A stretch of DNA of 64,000 bases from Ensifer sp. IC4062 (GCF_020193575.1 NZ_JADYVD010000035.1:22643-86642); one strand, 5' to 3'; positions 53,584-63,495 are shown, numbered from the stretch's first letter. Notes: generated by a model not told the origin, from the sequence alone. Numbers and translations are program-made.

Positions 53584-54870
53584 ATGACGCAGAAGATCAG
53601 CAGACGCAGTGTGCTTGCAGGAGGAGCAGCACTTCTTTCATATGCGGCTTTCGCGCCGCGCGCCTTTTCTGAGGAGGCGCGGCTGCGTCTGCTCTGGTGG
53701 GGATCGCAGACCCGCGCCGACCGCACCAACAAGGTCAGCGAGCTTTTCAAGACGGCCAATCCGGGGGTCGCTATCAACGGCGAATTCCTCGGCTGGAGCG
53801 ACTACTGGCCGCGCCTTGCGACCCAGGTCGCAGGGGGCAATGCGCCCGACGTCATTCAGATGGATTACCGCTATATCGTTGAATATGCCCGGCGCGGGGC
53901 GCTCGCGCCGCTCGACAGCTATCTCGGCTCCGTGCTGAAGGTCGAGGATTTCGACCAGGTGCAGATCAAGGGCGGCAGCGTCGACGGCAAACTCTACGGC
54001 ATCAGCCTCGGCGCCAATTCGACGGCGATGATGGTCAACACGGTCGCCTTCGAGGAAGCCGGCGTCGACCTGCCGACACCGTCCACGACTTGGGACGAGC
54101 TCGCCCGCATGGGTCTCGAGATCACCAAGGCCGGCAAACGCAAAGGCTATTACGGCCTGTCCGACGGCAGCGGCGTCGAGCCGCTCCTCGAAAACTGGCT
54201 CCGCCAGCGCGGCAAGGCGCTCTTCACCGCAGATGGCAAGATCGCCTATGACGCGAACGACGGAGCCGAGTGGTTTGCCATGTGGCAGAAGATGCGCGAC
54301 GACAAGGCGTGCGTACCGGCGGACATTCAGGCACTCGACCAATTCAATATCGAGACGAGTCCCTTGTCGCTCGGAAAAGCGGCAACCTCCTATGCCCATT
54401 CCAACCAGCTCGTCGGCTATCAGGCGATCAACAAAGACAAGATCGTGCTCAAGAGCCATGCGCTGATCAGCAAGGATGCCAAGGGCGGCCACTATCGGAA
54501 GCCCTCGATGTTCTTCTCGGTATCGGCCAAGAGTAGCGACCCGGAACTCGGGGCGAAATATGTCAACTTCTTCGTCAAGGATTCGGAGGCGGCCAAGATC
54601 CTCGGCGTCGAGCGCGGCGTGCCGGAATCGGCCTCCGTGCGCGAGGCACTCGCGCCGTCGCTTGACGAGCTCGGCCGAGCAGCACTCGAATATGTCTCCG
54701 GGCTCGGAGCGCTCGCTGGCGATCTGCCGCCGCCGCCGCCATCGGGCGCTGGCGAGGCGGAGCTGGCCCTGCGCAGGGTCGCCGAGCAGGTGGCCTTCGG
54801 CCAGCTCGACGCCAAGCAGGGCGGCGAGACGCTGGTGGACGAGGTCACACAAATCCTGTCGCGAGGCTAA
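53584..54870 (+). CDS. CUT1 sugar ABC transporter binding protein with Tat-type signal
   Basis: 428-residue MalE-like periplasmic protein. The signal begins KISRRSVLAGGAALLSYAAF; the twin arginine and following residues fit Tat export, cleavage near AFAPRAFS-EE. LRLLWWGSQTRADRTNKVSE, GNAPDVIQMDYRYIVEYARR and GVPESASVREAL are typical of sugar-binding proteins. First gene of the transport arm; GGAGG lies five bases before the ATG. Confidence 0.93.
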   Translation: MTQKISRRSVLAGGAALLSYAAFAPRAFSEEARLRLLWWGSQTRADRTNKVSELFKTANPGVAINGEFLGWSDYWPRLATQVAGGNAPDVIQMDYRYIVEYARRGALAPLDSYLGSVLKVEDFDQVQIKGGSVDGKLYGISLGANSTAMMVNTVAFEEAGVDLPTPSTTWDELARMGLEITKAGKRKGYYGLSDGSGVEPLLENWLRQRGKALFTADGKIAYDANDGAEWFAMWQKMRDDKACVPADIQALDQFNIETSPLSLGKAATSYAHSNQLVGYQAINKDKIVLKSHALISKDAKGGHYRKPSMFFSVSAKSSDPELGAKYVNFFVKDSEAAKILGVERGVPESASVREALAPSLDELGRAALEYVSGLGALAGDLPPPPPSGAGEAELALRRVAEQVAFGQLDAKQGGETLVDEVTQILSRG

Positions 54871-54874
54871 GGAG

Positions 54875-55831
54875 ATGGCGGCCGTGCAGGATTCCGCTGT
54901 CGTCGTCGGTGGGGGCGCCCAGGCGCGCCCCGTCGCACAGGGCCGATGGGCCTCCATCTGGGCGAAGCACGGAGCCGGCTACATGTTCCTGTTGCCGTGG
55001 CTCATCGGCTTCTTCGGCCTGACGCTCGGGCCCGCGGTTGCCTCGCTCTATCTCTCCTTTACTAGCTTCGATCTGATCCGCGCACCGGAATGGGTCGGAA
55101 CCGCCAACTACGTGCGCATCGCGACCGCTGATCCGAAATTCGCTGCCGCGATGCAGGTAACCTTCCTCTATGTCGTGCTTTCGGTGCCGTTCAAGCTCAC
55201 CTTCGCGCTGCTCGTCGCCATCCTTCTCGATCGCGGCGTCCGGGGACTCACCGTCTATCGCGCAATCTTTTATTTGCCTTCGCTGCTCGGCGGCAGCGTT
55301 GCGATCGCCGTGCTCTGGCGCCAGCTCTTTGCCGGCGACGGCCTTATCAACAGCCTGCTTGCCCAGTTCGGCATCGAGGGCCCGAGCTGGATCTCGCATC
55401 CGAATTATTCGATCTGGACTCTCGTCGTGTTGAGCGTCTGGCAGTTCGGTTCGCCGATGATCATCTTTCTTGCCGGCCTCCGGCAGATCCCGACCGATAT
55501 GTATGAGGCTGCAAGCCTCGACGGCGCGTCCAAATTCCGGCAGTTCTACAAGATCACACTGCCGCTGCTCACCCCGGTCATCTTCTTCAACGCGGTGGTG
55601 CAAACGATCGACGCCTTCAAGGCCTTCACCCCGGCCTTCATCATTTCCGGCGGCACCGGCGGACCGATCAACTCGACGCTCTTCTATACGCTCTATCTCT
55701 ACCAGGAAGCCTTTGGCAATTTCCGCATGGGCTACGCCTCGGCCTTGGCCTGGATTCTGGTGCTGATCATCGCGCTCTTTACCGCCTTCTCGTTCCTGAC
55801 CTCTCGCTATTGGGTGCACTACGATGACTGA
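54875..55831 (+). CDS. CUT1 sugar ABC transporter permease (MalF type)
   Basis: 318-residue permease with six helices; the start is ambiguous, ATG at 54875 touching AAGGAG, or GTG at 54884 with better spacing. The EAA loop is YEAASLDGASKFRQFYKITL. It follows the binding protein by four bases and overlaps the next permease by eight. Confidence 0.93.
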   Translation: MAAVQDSAVVVGGGAQARPVAQGRWASIWAKHGAGYMFLLPWLIGFFGLTLGPAVASLYLSFTSFDLIRAPEWVGTANYVRIATADPKFAAAMQVTFLYVVLSVPFKLTFALLVAILLDRGVRGLTVYRAIFYLPSLLGGSVAIAVLWRQLFAGDGLINSLLAQFGIEGPSWISHPNYSIWTLVVLSVWQFGSPMIIFLAGLRQIPTDMYEAASLDGASKFRQFYKITLPLLTPVIFFNAVVQTIDAFKAFTPAFIISGGTGGPINSTLFYTLYLYQEAFGNFRMGYASALAWILVLIIALFTAFSFLTSRYWVHYDD

Positions 55832-56711
55832 TGCGACCATGAGCTCCGTAACCGCCCCGTCATCGGCACCGCTCGGCCGCCGCGGCCCATTGGGGTCGGT
55901 TCTCGTCCACGCCGGCCTGATCGCTGCGTCGATCGCGATGCTCTACCCGCTCCTGTGGATGCTTTCCGCATCGGTGCGGCCGGAGGACGAGATCTTCGCC
56001 TCGACCTCGCTCTGGCCGTCATCGATCGATTTCGCTTCCTATTTGCGCGGCTGGTTCGGCCTCGACGTCAGCTTCGGCCGCTTCTTCTGGAATTCACTCG
56101 TCGTGTCCGTGCTGACAGTGATCGGCAACGTCGTCGCCTGCTCCCTCGCGGCTTACGCCTTCGCGCGCCTTCGCTTCGCCGGGCGCAATTTCTGGTTCGC
56201 GATCATGCTGGGGACGCTGATGATCCCCTATCACGTGACGCTTATTCCCCAATATGTGCTCTTCCTCAATCTCGGCTGGGTGAATACGTTCCTGCCGCTC
56301 GTGGTGCCGAAATTCCTGGCGAGCGACGCCTTCTTCATCTTCCTGATGGTCCAGTTCTTCCGCGGAATCCCACGCGAACTCGATGAGGCGGCGATGATGG
56401 ACGGCTGCAGTGCCTGGCGCATCTACTGGAAGATCATGCTGCCGCTCTCCTTGCCGGTGCTCGCGACGGCCGCGATCTTCTCCTTCATCTGGACCTGGGA
56501 CGATTTCTTCGGACCGCTGATCTACCTGAACGACATGAACACCTACACGATCCAGCTGGGCCTCCGGACCTTCGTCGACTCGAGCAGCACCTCCGACTGG
56601 GGTGGACTCTTCGCCATGTCGACGCTGTCGCTCGTGCCCGTGTTCTTCTTCTTCCTGTTCTTCCAACGCCTTCTGATCGAAGGCATCGCCACCACCGGCA
56701 TGAAGCGCTGA
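55824..56711 (+). CDS. CUT1 sugar ABC transporter permease (MalG type)
   Basis: 295-residue permease with six helices; EAA loop DEAAMMDGCSAWRIYWKIML, then PLSLPVLATAAIFSFIWTWDDF. Starts inside the previous gene, so translation is probably coupled. Confidence 0.94.
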   Translation: MTDATMSSVTAPSSAPLGRRGPLGSVLVHAGLIAASIAMLYPLLWMLSASVRPEDEIFASTSLWPSSIDFASYLRGWFGLDVSFGRFFWNSLVVSVLTVIGNVVACSLAAYAFARLRFAGRNFWFAIMLGTLMIPYHVTLIPQYVLFLNLGWVNTFLPLVVPKFLASDAFFIFLMVQFFRGIPRELDEAAMMDGCSAWRIYWKIMLPLSLPVLATAAIFSFIWTWDDFFGPLIYLNDMNTYTIQLGLRTFVDSSSTSDWGGLFAMSTLSLVPVFFFFLFFQRLLIEGIATTGMKR

Positions 56712-56733
56712 TCGCAGGAGCTGGAGATTACCC

Positions 56734-57750
56734 ATGGACGAATTGCGTTTTGCCGCGGTCGGGCTCAACCACAACCATATCTACGGCCAGGTCAATTGCC
56801 TTCAAAGAGCCGGCGCCCGCCTCGTCGGTTTCCACGAAAGGGACGACGCTTTGGCCGCGGAATTCTCGGCCACGTACAAGGATGTGCCGCGTATCGCGAC
56901 ACTCGACCAGATACTCGAGGACGAGAGCATCGGCCTTATCACCTCTGCCGCGATTTCAGCCGAACGGGCGGAGCTTGCGATCAGCGCCATGCGCCACGGC
57001 AAGGACGTGCTCGTCGACAAGCCGGGCATGACGAGCCTCGACCAGCTCGCCAAAGTGCGCCGGGTCCAGGCGGAAACGCGGCGCATCTTCTCGATCCTCT
57101 ATTCCGAGCATTTCGAGAGCCCGGCGACCGTGAAAGCCGGTGAGCTGGTCGCCGCCGGCGCCATCGGCGAGGTCGTGCACATGGTCGGCCTCGGACCGCA
57201 TCGGCTGCGCAAGGAAAGCCGCCCTGACTGGTTCTTCCGCCGCTCGGACTACGGCGGCATCTTGACCGACATCGCCTCGCACCAGTGCGAGCAGTTCCTC
57301 TTCTTCGCCGGCGCCAGCGATGCCACCATCCTCTCCGCGAGCGTCGACAACCGGAGCGTTGCCGACAGCCCCGAACTGCAGGATACCGGCAACATCCATC
57401 TTTCGACGGGACGAGCAACTGGCATGATCCATGTCAACTGGCTCACGCCCGACGGCATGCCGACCTGGGGCGACGGTCGGCTTTTCATCGTCGGCACGAC
57501 CGGCACGATCGAGGTTCGCAAGACGGTCGACCTCGCCGGGCGCACAGGAGGCAACCACCTGTTCCTCGCCGACCGCAACGGCGTCGAACACATCGATTGC
57601 TCGGGCGTCGACCTTCCGTTCGGCCGTCAGTTCCTTGCCGACATCCGCGACAGAACCGAAACCGCCATGCCGCAGGAACGCTGCTTCAAGGCCATGGAGC
57701 TTGCCCTTTCAGCACAAGCGATCGCCGAACGTAACCAGGAAAAGAAATAA
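56734..57750 (+). CDS. Gfo/Idh/MocA oxidoreductase within the transport operon (1)
   Basis: 338 residues. N-terminal AAVGLNHNHIYGQ, VDKPGMTSL for the E-K-P position (here Asp-Lys-Pro), and GGILTDIASHQCEQFLFF for the active-site region. It sits between the second permease and another member of the same family, and its stop is one base from the next start. That two dehydrogenases are inserted before the ATPase gene suggests early oxidation of the imported substrate. Confidence 0.9.
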   Translation: MDELRFAAVGLNHNHIYGQVNCLQRAGARLVGFHERDDALAAEFSATYKDVPRIATLDQILEDESIGLITSAAISAERAELAISAMRHGKDVLVDKPGMTSLDQLAKVRRVQAETRRIFSILYSEHFESPATVKAGELVAAGAIGEVVHMVGLGPHRLRKESRPDWFFRRSDYGGILTDIASHQCEQFLFFAGASDATILSASVDNRSVADSPELQDTGNIHLSTGRATGMIHVNWLTPDGMPTWGDGRLFIVGTTGTIEVRKTVDLAGRTGGNHLFLADRNGVEHIDCSGVDLPFGRQFLADIRDRTETAMPQERCFKAMELALSAQAIAERNQEKK

Positions 57751-57751
57751 G

Positions 57752-58825
57752 ATGAGCGTAAAGACAGTTGCCATCATCGGCTGCGGGATCGGGCGGTCGC
57801 ACATTGTCGAGGGCTACCTGCCGCATCCGGACAAGTTCCGGGTGACCGCGCTCTGCGACCTCAACGTGGAACGGCTGAACGAAGTCGGCAACGAGTTCGG
57901 CATCGAAAAGCGCACGACCACGTTCAAGGAATTGCTCGCCGACGACAGCATCGACATCATCGATATCTGCACCCCGCCCGGCATTCACCTGGAACAGGTG
58001 CTCGACGCACTGGCGTCCGGCAAGCACGTGATCTGCGAGAAGCCGCTCACCGGTTCGCTCAAGGGCGTCGACCGGATCATGGAGGCGGAGAAGCACGCCC
58101 GGGGCGTGCTGATGCCGATCTTCCAGTATCGCTACGGCGACGGCATCGAGAAGGCAAAGCGTATCATCGAAGCCGGCATTGCCGGCAAGCCCTATGTGGG
58201 CTCGGTCGAAACCTTCTGGCTGCGCACGCCGGAATACTACTCCGTACCCTGGCGCGGCAAATGGGAGACGGAACTCGGCGGCGTGCTGGTGACCCATGCG
58301 CTGCACCTGCATGACATGATGCTGCATCTCCTCGGACCGGTCGCAAGAGTATTCGGGCGCGTCGCGACCCGCGTCAACGATATCGAGGTAGAGGACTGCG
58401 CCTCGGCAAGCCTGCTGATGGAGAACGGCGCCTTCGTCTCGCTCTCCTGCACGCTCGGCTCGCAGGAGCAGATCAGCCGCCTTCGCCTGCACTTCGAAAA
58501 CGTCACCTTCGAAAGCAGCCATGAACCGTACGCGCCGGGCAAGGATCCCTGGAAGATCATTGCCGCCAACCAGGCGGTCCAGGCTGAAATCGATGAAGTG
58601 ATCGGCAACTGGCGTCCGGTCTCGCCGCGTTTTACGACGCAGATGGACCATTTCCACGCCTTTCTCAGCGGCAAGGGGCCGCTTCCTGTCACCACCAAGG
58701 ATGCACGTCAGGCATTGGAACTGGTGACGGCGATCTATCAGTCCGCCGATACGGGTCGCGAGATAACGCTTCCGATCGGGCCGGAGAGTCCGAAATACGC
58801 CAATTGGCGCGCGAATACGCGGTAA
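57752..58825 (+). CDS. Gfo/Idh/MocA oxidoreductase within the transport operon (2)
   Basis: 357 residues from the ATG at 57752. Rossmann motif [15 protein letters not shown] in [10 protein letters not shown], Lys and His candidates in [20 protein letters not shown]. Different subfamily from its neighbour (about 30% alike by eye, not calculated), so the two probably work on different intermediates or as an oxidase/reductase pair. Confidence 0.9.
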   Translation: MSVKTVAIIGCGIGRSHIVEGYLPHPDKFRVTALCDLNVERLNEVGNEFGIEKRTTTFKELLADDSIDIIDICTPPGIHLEQVLDALASGKHVICEKPLTGSLKGVDRIMEAEKHARGVLMPIFQYRYGDGIEKAKRIIEAGIAGKPYVGSVETFWLRTPEYYSVPWRGKWETELGGVLVTHALHLHDMMLHLLGPVARVFGRVATRVNDIEVEDCASASLLMENGAFVSLSCTLGSQEQISRLRLHFENVTFESSHEPYAPGKDPWKIIAANQAVQAEIDEVIGNWRPVSPRFTTQMDHFHAFLSGKGPLPVTTKDARQALELVTAIYQSADTGREITLPIGPESPKYANWRANTR

Positions 58826-58853
58826 CGGCAAAGGCCGCAGGGAGGAATTCGAA

Positions 58854-59933
58854 ATGGCAACCAGCGTCGTTCTTCAGAAAGTCGAGAAGCGCTATGGCGC
58901 GCTCGATGTGATCCACGGCATCGACCTGACCATCGACCCCGGCGAGTTCGCCGTCTTCGTCGGCCCGTCCGGTTGCGGCAAGTCGACACTGCTCCGCATG
59001 ATCGCCGGCCTGGAGGAGATTACCGGCGGCACGCTCATGCTTGACAACGACCGGATGAACGAGGTGGCGCCGGCCAAGCGCGGCATCGCTATGGTGTTCC
59101 AGTCCTATGCACTCTACCCGCATATGTCGGTCTACAAGAATCTCGCCTTCGGCCTCGAGACGGCGGGCTACAGGAAGGCGGAGATCGAGCCGAAGGTGCG
59201 TCGCGCCGCGGAGATCCTGCAGATTGAGAAGCTGCTCGACCGCAAGCCGAAGGCGCTCTCCGGCGGTCAGCGCCAGCGCGTGGCGATCGGCCGGGCGATC
59301 GTGCGCGAGCCGCGCATCTTCCTCTTCGACGAACCGCTTTCCAACCTCGATGCGGAACTCCGCGTGCAGATGCGCGTCGAAATCTCCCGGCTTCACCGCG
59401 ATCTCGGCAACACGATGATCTATGTGACTCACGATCAGGTGGAAGCCATGACCATGGCCGACAAGATCGTCGTCCTCAACTCCGGGCGGATCGAGCAGGT
59501 GGGCGCGCCGCTCGATCTCTACAACCACCCGGTCAACCGCTTCGTCGCCGGGTTCATCGGCAGCCCGAAAATGAACTTCCTCAAGGCGCGCATCGCTGCC
59601 GTCGGCGAAGCCGAAACCGCGATCCAGGTCTGTGGCGGCACGATCCGCCTGCCGCGCGCCCTGAAAGGCGCTGCGCCGGAACAAGAGGTGACCTTCGGCA
59701 TCCGGCCGGAGCATCTGTCCGCACACGAGGATGGCATCGCGCTCGCCCCGATTAATGTCGAGCTCGTTGAAAACCTCGGCGGCGAAACCATGCTCTACGG
59801 CATCACCCCTGACGGCCAGCACATCACGGTCGCGCTCGAAGGCCAGCAGAAAGTGGAGCGCGGCACCAACCTCGCCGTCCACTTCGATCCGTCGCGCTGC
59901 CACGTGTTCGGCGCCGACGGCAAGGCGATGTAA
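58854..59933 (+). CDS. CUT1 sugar ABC transporter ATP-binding protein (UgpC type)
   Basis: 359 residues. Walker [10 protein letters not shown], signature [15 protein letters not shown], Walker [14 protein letters not shown], MalK-type C-terminal OB domain ([14 protein letters not shown]). Last gene of the transport arm, GGGAGG ahead of the ATG. No clear terminator follows in the 215 bases before the next gene. Confidence 0.95.
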   Translation: MATSVVLQKVEKRYGALDVIHGIDLTIDPGEFAVFVGPSGCGKSTLLRMIAGLEEITGGTLMLDNDRMNEVAPAKRGIAMVFQSYALYPHMSVYKNLAFGLETAGYRKAEIEPKVRRAAEILQIEKLLDRKPKALSGGQRQRVAIGRAIVREPRIFLFDEPLSNLDAELRVQMRVEISRLHRDLGNTMIYVTHDQVEAMTMADKIVVLNSGRIEQVGAPLDLYNHPVNRFVAGFIGSPKMNFLKARIAAVGEAETAIQVCGGTIRLPRALKGAAPEQEVTFGIRPEHLSAHEDGIALAPINVELVENLGGETMLYGITPDGQHITVALEGQQKVERGTNLAVHFDPSRCHVFGADGKAM

Positions 59934-60148
59934 GCACGGCACCGGCTCCGCGCCACGGAACAAAACGGCGGAGAGGCCAACGGCCGGTCCGCTGTTTACC
60001 GCTTGCTCAAGGGCCAATGTGGGGCCATTCTGGAGGCATAGCCTGGCTGTGAGGCCGAACGCTATTTCGCCCCTGGAACGCCAGCTCGACCTCGAAGCAC
60101 TTTGCAGTGCTGCCTTTTCTCGACTGACCCCGGGGGAGGAGGTTGTCT

Positions 60149-60829
60149 ATGTCTACGCCCTATGCCGACCATCCGTTGCAACCGGGCGACCGGGCGCCGA
60201 ACATCGTGCTGGACGCCATCTCGCGCGAGGGAACAATCGCACTTGATGATTTTCGCGGCCGCAGCCCATTGTTGATCGGTTTGTTTCGAGGCCTGCTGTG
60301 TCCGTTCTGCCGACGCTACGTTGCGGCGATGGCACAGCTCAACCCCGCACTGCGTGAGAAAGGCGTGAACTCTCTAGCGGTGGTAAACACCCCGGTAGAA
60401 CGCGCGCGGCTCTATTTCCGCTATCATCCGATACCCGGACTTTTGGCCGCATCCGATCCGGAGCGAGCTTCACACCGCGCGTTCGGCTTACCTCTCCTAG
60501 AGATTACGGAGAATGAAACCGAGTGGCCATACAAGGTCGGAATGGATGTGGTCACGACAATGCGGGTCGATCGGCCCGGGGAATTGCCTGAACCGATGAA
60601 TCCGGCCGCAGCAGCCGACCTTCTCAACGCGAAGGATGGATACGAAATCACCGAAGCCGATCAGCAGGTGAGGATCCCCGGCCATGTGCAGCTCGTCGGC
60701 CATTTCCTGCTCGATCGGGAAGGCGTGGTGCGCTGGAGCTTTACGGAAGTTGAAGAGGAAGGTCGCAATATGGACCGAGTGCTCAATCCCGAGGAGTTGA
60801 TGTCGGCAGCTTCCGAAGTCGTCCCTTAA
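60149..60829 (+). CDS. Thioredoxin-like AhpC/TSA family protein
   Basis: 226 residues from the ATG at 60149, with GGAGGAGG six bases upstream; a TTG at 60143 would sit on top of that site. Redoxin fold start LQPGDRAPNIVL, then CPFCRRYVAAM near residues 52-62, a C-x2-C motif, unlike the single peroxidatic Cys in VCP of standard AhpC. Family members reduce peroxides or act as disulfide oxidoreductases. It is about 180 bases upstream of the ECF41 unit on the same strand, but has no shared promoter motif. Confidence 0.83.
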   Translation: MSTPYADHPLQPGDRAPNIVLDAISREGTIALDDFRGRSPLLIGLFRGLLCPFCRRYVAAMAQLNPALREKGVNSLAVVNTPVERARLYFRYHPIPGLLAASDPERASHRAFGLPLLEITENETEWPYKVGMDVVTTMRVDRPGELPEPMNPAAAADLLNAKDGYEITEADQQVRIPGHVQLVGHFLLDREGVVRWSFTEVEEEGRNMDRVLNPEELMSAASEVVP

Positions 60830-60947
60830 CAGCGGAAATGCGCTCAGTAACCACTCCGGCAGTGATTACACGGGGTGCTCAAGCGCGTCGGCCAAAGTCT
60901 ACCTGCCTGCGGAAAGGCGTGCGCCGATCAGAAATTTCTGCGCTCAT

Positions 60948-60974
60948 GTCACACTCGCAGATCCTGTCTCGTCA
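60948..60974 (+). promoter_or_regulatory. ECF41-type promoter
   Basis: TGTCACA at 60948-60954 and CGTC at 60971-60974 with a 16-base spacer fit the promoter recognised by ECF41 sigma factors as I recall it (TGTCACA ... CGTC). It lies 32 bases before the carboxymuconolactone-decarboxylase-like gene, so that gene and the sigma gene would be autoregulated. Confidence 0.8.
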
Positions 60975-61006
60975 TGGTGTCGGAACCAACAGAAGGAAAC
61001 TGAACC

Positions 61007-61474
61007 ATGACTGCCAAACTTGATCCTTTTGCCGCTGCCCCGTCGCTGATGAAGAGCTGGATGAGCACATCGGTCGCCGCCGCCTCGAGCCTTGAGCCAA
61101 GTCTCATAGAATTGGTGAAGATCCGCGCCTCGCAGATCAACGGCTGCGCCAACTGCATCAACATGCATACGGTGGAAGCGCGGGCAAAAGGCGAGACGGA
61201 ACAGCGCATCTATCTGCTGTCGGCCTGGCGTGAAGCCCCCTGCTATTCCGATCGCGAGCGCGCCGCGCTAGGCTGGACCGAGGCACTGACGCGGCTGTCA
61301 GAAGGCCATGCGCACGAAAGCGCCTATGAGGCCTTGAAGGCTCAGTTCACCGAGGAGGAGCAGGTGAAGCTCACGCTCATGATCAACGTCATCAACGGGT
61401 GGAACCGTCTTGCGGTTGGGTTCGGCCTGTGGGTCGATCCGGCCGCGGCCAAGGCGGCCCAGGCGGCCGCCTGA
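61007..61474 (+). CDS. Carboxymuconolactone decarboxylase family protein (AhpD-like)
   Basis: 155 residues. IRASQINGCANCINMHTVEA contains C-x2-C and His in the AhpD-type arrangement, the redox-active site of alkylhydroperoxidase-like members. WTEALTRLSEGHAHESAYE and VMLTLMINVINGWNRLAVGF-like segments fit the family. ATG follows AAGGAAAC. Its stop overlaps the sigma factor start (TGATG), as in many ECF41 loci. Confidence 0.9.
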   Translation: MTAKLDPFAAAPSLMKSWMSTSVAAASSLEPSLIELVKIRASQINGCANCINMHTVEARAKGETEQRIYLLSAWREAPCYSDRERAALGWTEALTRLSEGHAHESAYEALKAQFTEEEQVKLTLMINVINGWNRLAVGFGLWVDPAAAKAAQAAA

Positions 61475-62331
61475 TGACGGACACCAGTTACGAGGATGCA
61501 GCGGCGGGATTCGATCCGCTGCGTCCCAAGCTCATGCGCGTCGCCTATCGCATGCTCGGCTCCGTCGCCGACGCAGAGGATATGGTGCAGGAGGCCTTCA
61601 TCCGTTGGATGGGGGCCGACCGCTCGGCGGTGCGCGAGCCCGAGGCGTTCTTGCGCCGTACGGTCACGCGGCTCTGCCTTGATCAGCTCAAATCAGCACG
61701 ACGCCAGCGCGAGACCTATGTCGGTCCTTGGCTTCCCGACCCGGTCGTGGAAGAAGAGCAGGAGGAAGACGTCACTCTGCCTTTGATGCTTGCCCTGGAA
61801 CGCCTTTCTCCGCTCGAGCGGGCGGCCTTCCTGCTGCACGACGTTTTTGGACTGGGATTTGAAGAGGTCGCGGCGACGATCCAGCGCGACGCGGCTGCCT
61901 GCCGCCAGCTCGCCAGCCGCGCACGCACCCATGTCCGCGAGACGAGACCTCGCTTCCAGATCGAGAAACAGAAAAGCCTCGAGATCGCTGAAGCCTTCTA
62001 CACCGCCTCGCGCAGCGGCGACATGACGACGCTCGGCGCAATGTTGGCGGCCGACGTCAGCATCCATGCCGACGGCGGCGGCAAACGTCCCGCGGCGATG
62101 AAGCCGATCATCGGATTTGATGCGGTGATGAAGGTGCACGAGAGCCTCGCAGTTCTGTTCCAGAAGAACGGCTCGAAACTCGTACGAGCCGGTTTCATCA
62201 ACGGACTGCCCGGTTTCGTGACGCTGGAAGCCGACGGCGAACTCCAGACGACCGCGCTCGAAATAGAGAGCGGCAAGGTCGCTGCAATCTATGTGATGCG
62301 GAACCCCGACAAGCTGAGGCATCTGCATTAG
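61474..62331 (+). CDS. ECF41 family RNA polymerase sigma factor (SigJ-like)
   Basis: 285 residues. Sigma-70 region 2 (LMRVAYRMLGSVADAEDMVQ, residues 20-50), region 4 (LERLSPLERAAFLLHDVFGL) and a C-terminal SnoaL-like domain from about residue 175 (EIAEAFYTASRSGDMTTLGA). The C-terminal domain replaces an anti-sigma factor; in this family it modulates activity, and DGGGKRPA and NGLPGFV are the conserved segments I recognise. Start overlaps the upstream gene. Physiological signal unknown; oxidative stress is suggested only by the AhpD-like partner. Confidence 0.93.
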   Translation: MTDTSYEDAAAGFDPLRPKLMRVAYRMLGSVADAEDMVQEAFIRWMGADRSAVREPEAFLRRTVTRLCLDQLKSARRQRETYVGPWLPDPVVEEEQEEDVTLPLMLALERLSPLERAAFLLHDVFGLGFEEVAATIQRDAAACRQLASRARTHVRETRPRFQIEKQKSLEIAEAFYTASRSGDMTTLGAMLAADVSIHADGGGKRPAAMKPIIGFDAVMKVHESLAVLFQKNGSKLVRAGFINGLPGFVTLEADGELQTTALEIESGKVAAIYVMRNPDKLRHLH

Positions 62332-62332
62332 A

Positions 62333-63355
62333 TCACGATGGCGACGGCCGGTTTCGCTCGCGCCAGGAAGCCGGGCTGAGGGAGTTCACGCGTCGGAATT
62401 CCCGGTTGAAGTTCGATTTCGTTTGAAAGCCGGATTCGAGCATCGCGGCGGTTACCGACAGGTCGGTCTCCCTGAGAAGCCGGCAGGCTTCGGCTATTCG
62501 GAAATCGTTGATGTATTGGGAAACGTTCTTCTGCGCCAGGCGATTGACTGCCCCGGATATCTGCCGCGCCGGCACGCCAGCGCGCCGCGCCAGCCGGGAC
62601 AGGGTCAGGTTTTCATCCCGGGACAATCGCTGTGCGGTAAGCAAATGATTGACTCGATCCAGGACCTCACGATCCTTGGCCGCCAGCGATGCAGCGTTAT
62701 CACTATTTGCCGGCACTGCCGGGAGCGGTCGCGCACGGGCTGCGACATCTGCGGTAAAGCCGAGGAAAAGCAGTTCGAGAAGATTTCCGTTGCTGACGAT
62801 CAGTGCGGCATTGGTCCCCTTGGCCCATCGGAAATCGAGAAATATCGCAAGGTCGAACAGGGCTGACAAACAGAGCGCAGCAGCAGCAATGAGGAGTGCG
62901 CGATGCGCCGCGTGAGCACCGTCGAAACGTGCTTCATCCAGGCCGTCAGGACCGGCACGGCCGAGCTTCACTAGCGCGAACGCGTATCCGACAAACAGCA
63001 CCATCAAGGCACCATCGATCAGAGCCGGCCACAGCAACAGCAGCACAACTATCCCAAGTGGCGGCGTAACGTGAAGCCAACGGGCACTGCCGGCCACCTC
63101 CTCCCGGTGGATTAAGCTGCGGAAACTTGCCAGCACCAGAGGCGGCAGGCAGCTCGCCAATACCGGCAGCACGTATCGCAGTCTTTCCACGTCATAACCC
63201 CACCGCAACCCGACGATGATCGATTGCACGGCGCACAGGCAGACCAAGGCAAGGAACGGCCGAAGCCCTTTGCGCGTCTCGTCGTATCGCAGCATCGCAA
63301 CAAGAAGCACCAGAAGCAGCAGCGCGACGACGAACGGCAGCGGGACGAAAATCAA
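62333..63355 (-). CDS. AraC family regulator with N-terminal membrane domain
   Basis: 340 residues. About seven hydrophobic helices occupy residues 1-210 (starting VPLPFVVALLLLVLLVAML), then an AraC helix-turn-helix domain at about 235-335 (LSRLARRAGVPARQISGAVN, SVTAAMLESGFQTKSNFNRE). A membrane-anchored AraC protein probably senses an extracellular or membrane signal. It is convergent with the sigma gene (one base between stops) and divergent from the hydrolase gene at 63496. Confidence 0.9.
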   Translation of the reverse strand: MIFVPLPFVVALLLLVLLVAMLRYDETRKGLRPFLALVCLCAVQSIIVGLRWGYDVERLRYVLPVLASCLPPLVLASFRSLIHREEVAGSARWLHVTPPLGIVVLLLLWPALIDGALMVLFVGYAFALVKLGRAGPDGLDEARFDGAHAAHRALLIAAAALCLSALFDLAIFLDFRWAKGTNAALIVSNGNLLELLFLGFTADVAARARPLPAVPANSDNAASLAAKDREVLDRVNHLLTAQRLSRDENLTLSRLARRAGVPARQISGAVNRLAQKNVSQYINDFRIAEACRLLRETDLSVTAAMLESGFQTKSNFNREFRRVNSLSPASWRERNRPSPS

Positions 63356-63495
63356 GGTCTGTCCTTCGGATGGAGATCAACGGCTGAATGTTGGCCGAAA
63401 TCGCGATTCGGGACGACCTAAATCATGATCGAGGAAGCGGAGAGCACGCGGGAGGGCAATCATTTGCCGGTCCCTTCAACCTTGTGAGGCTTGTA

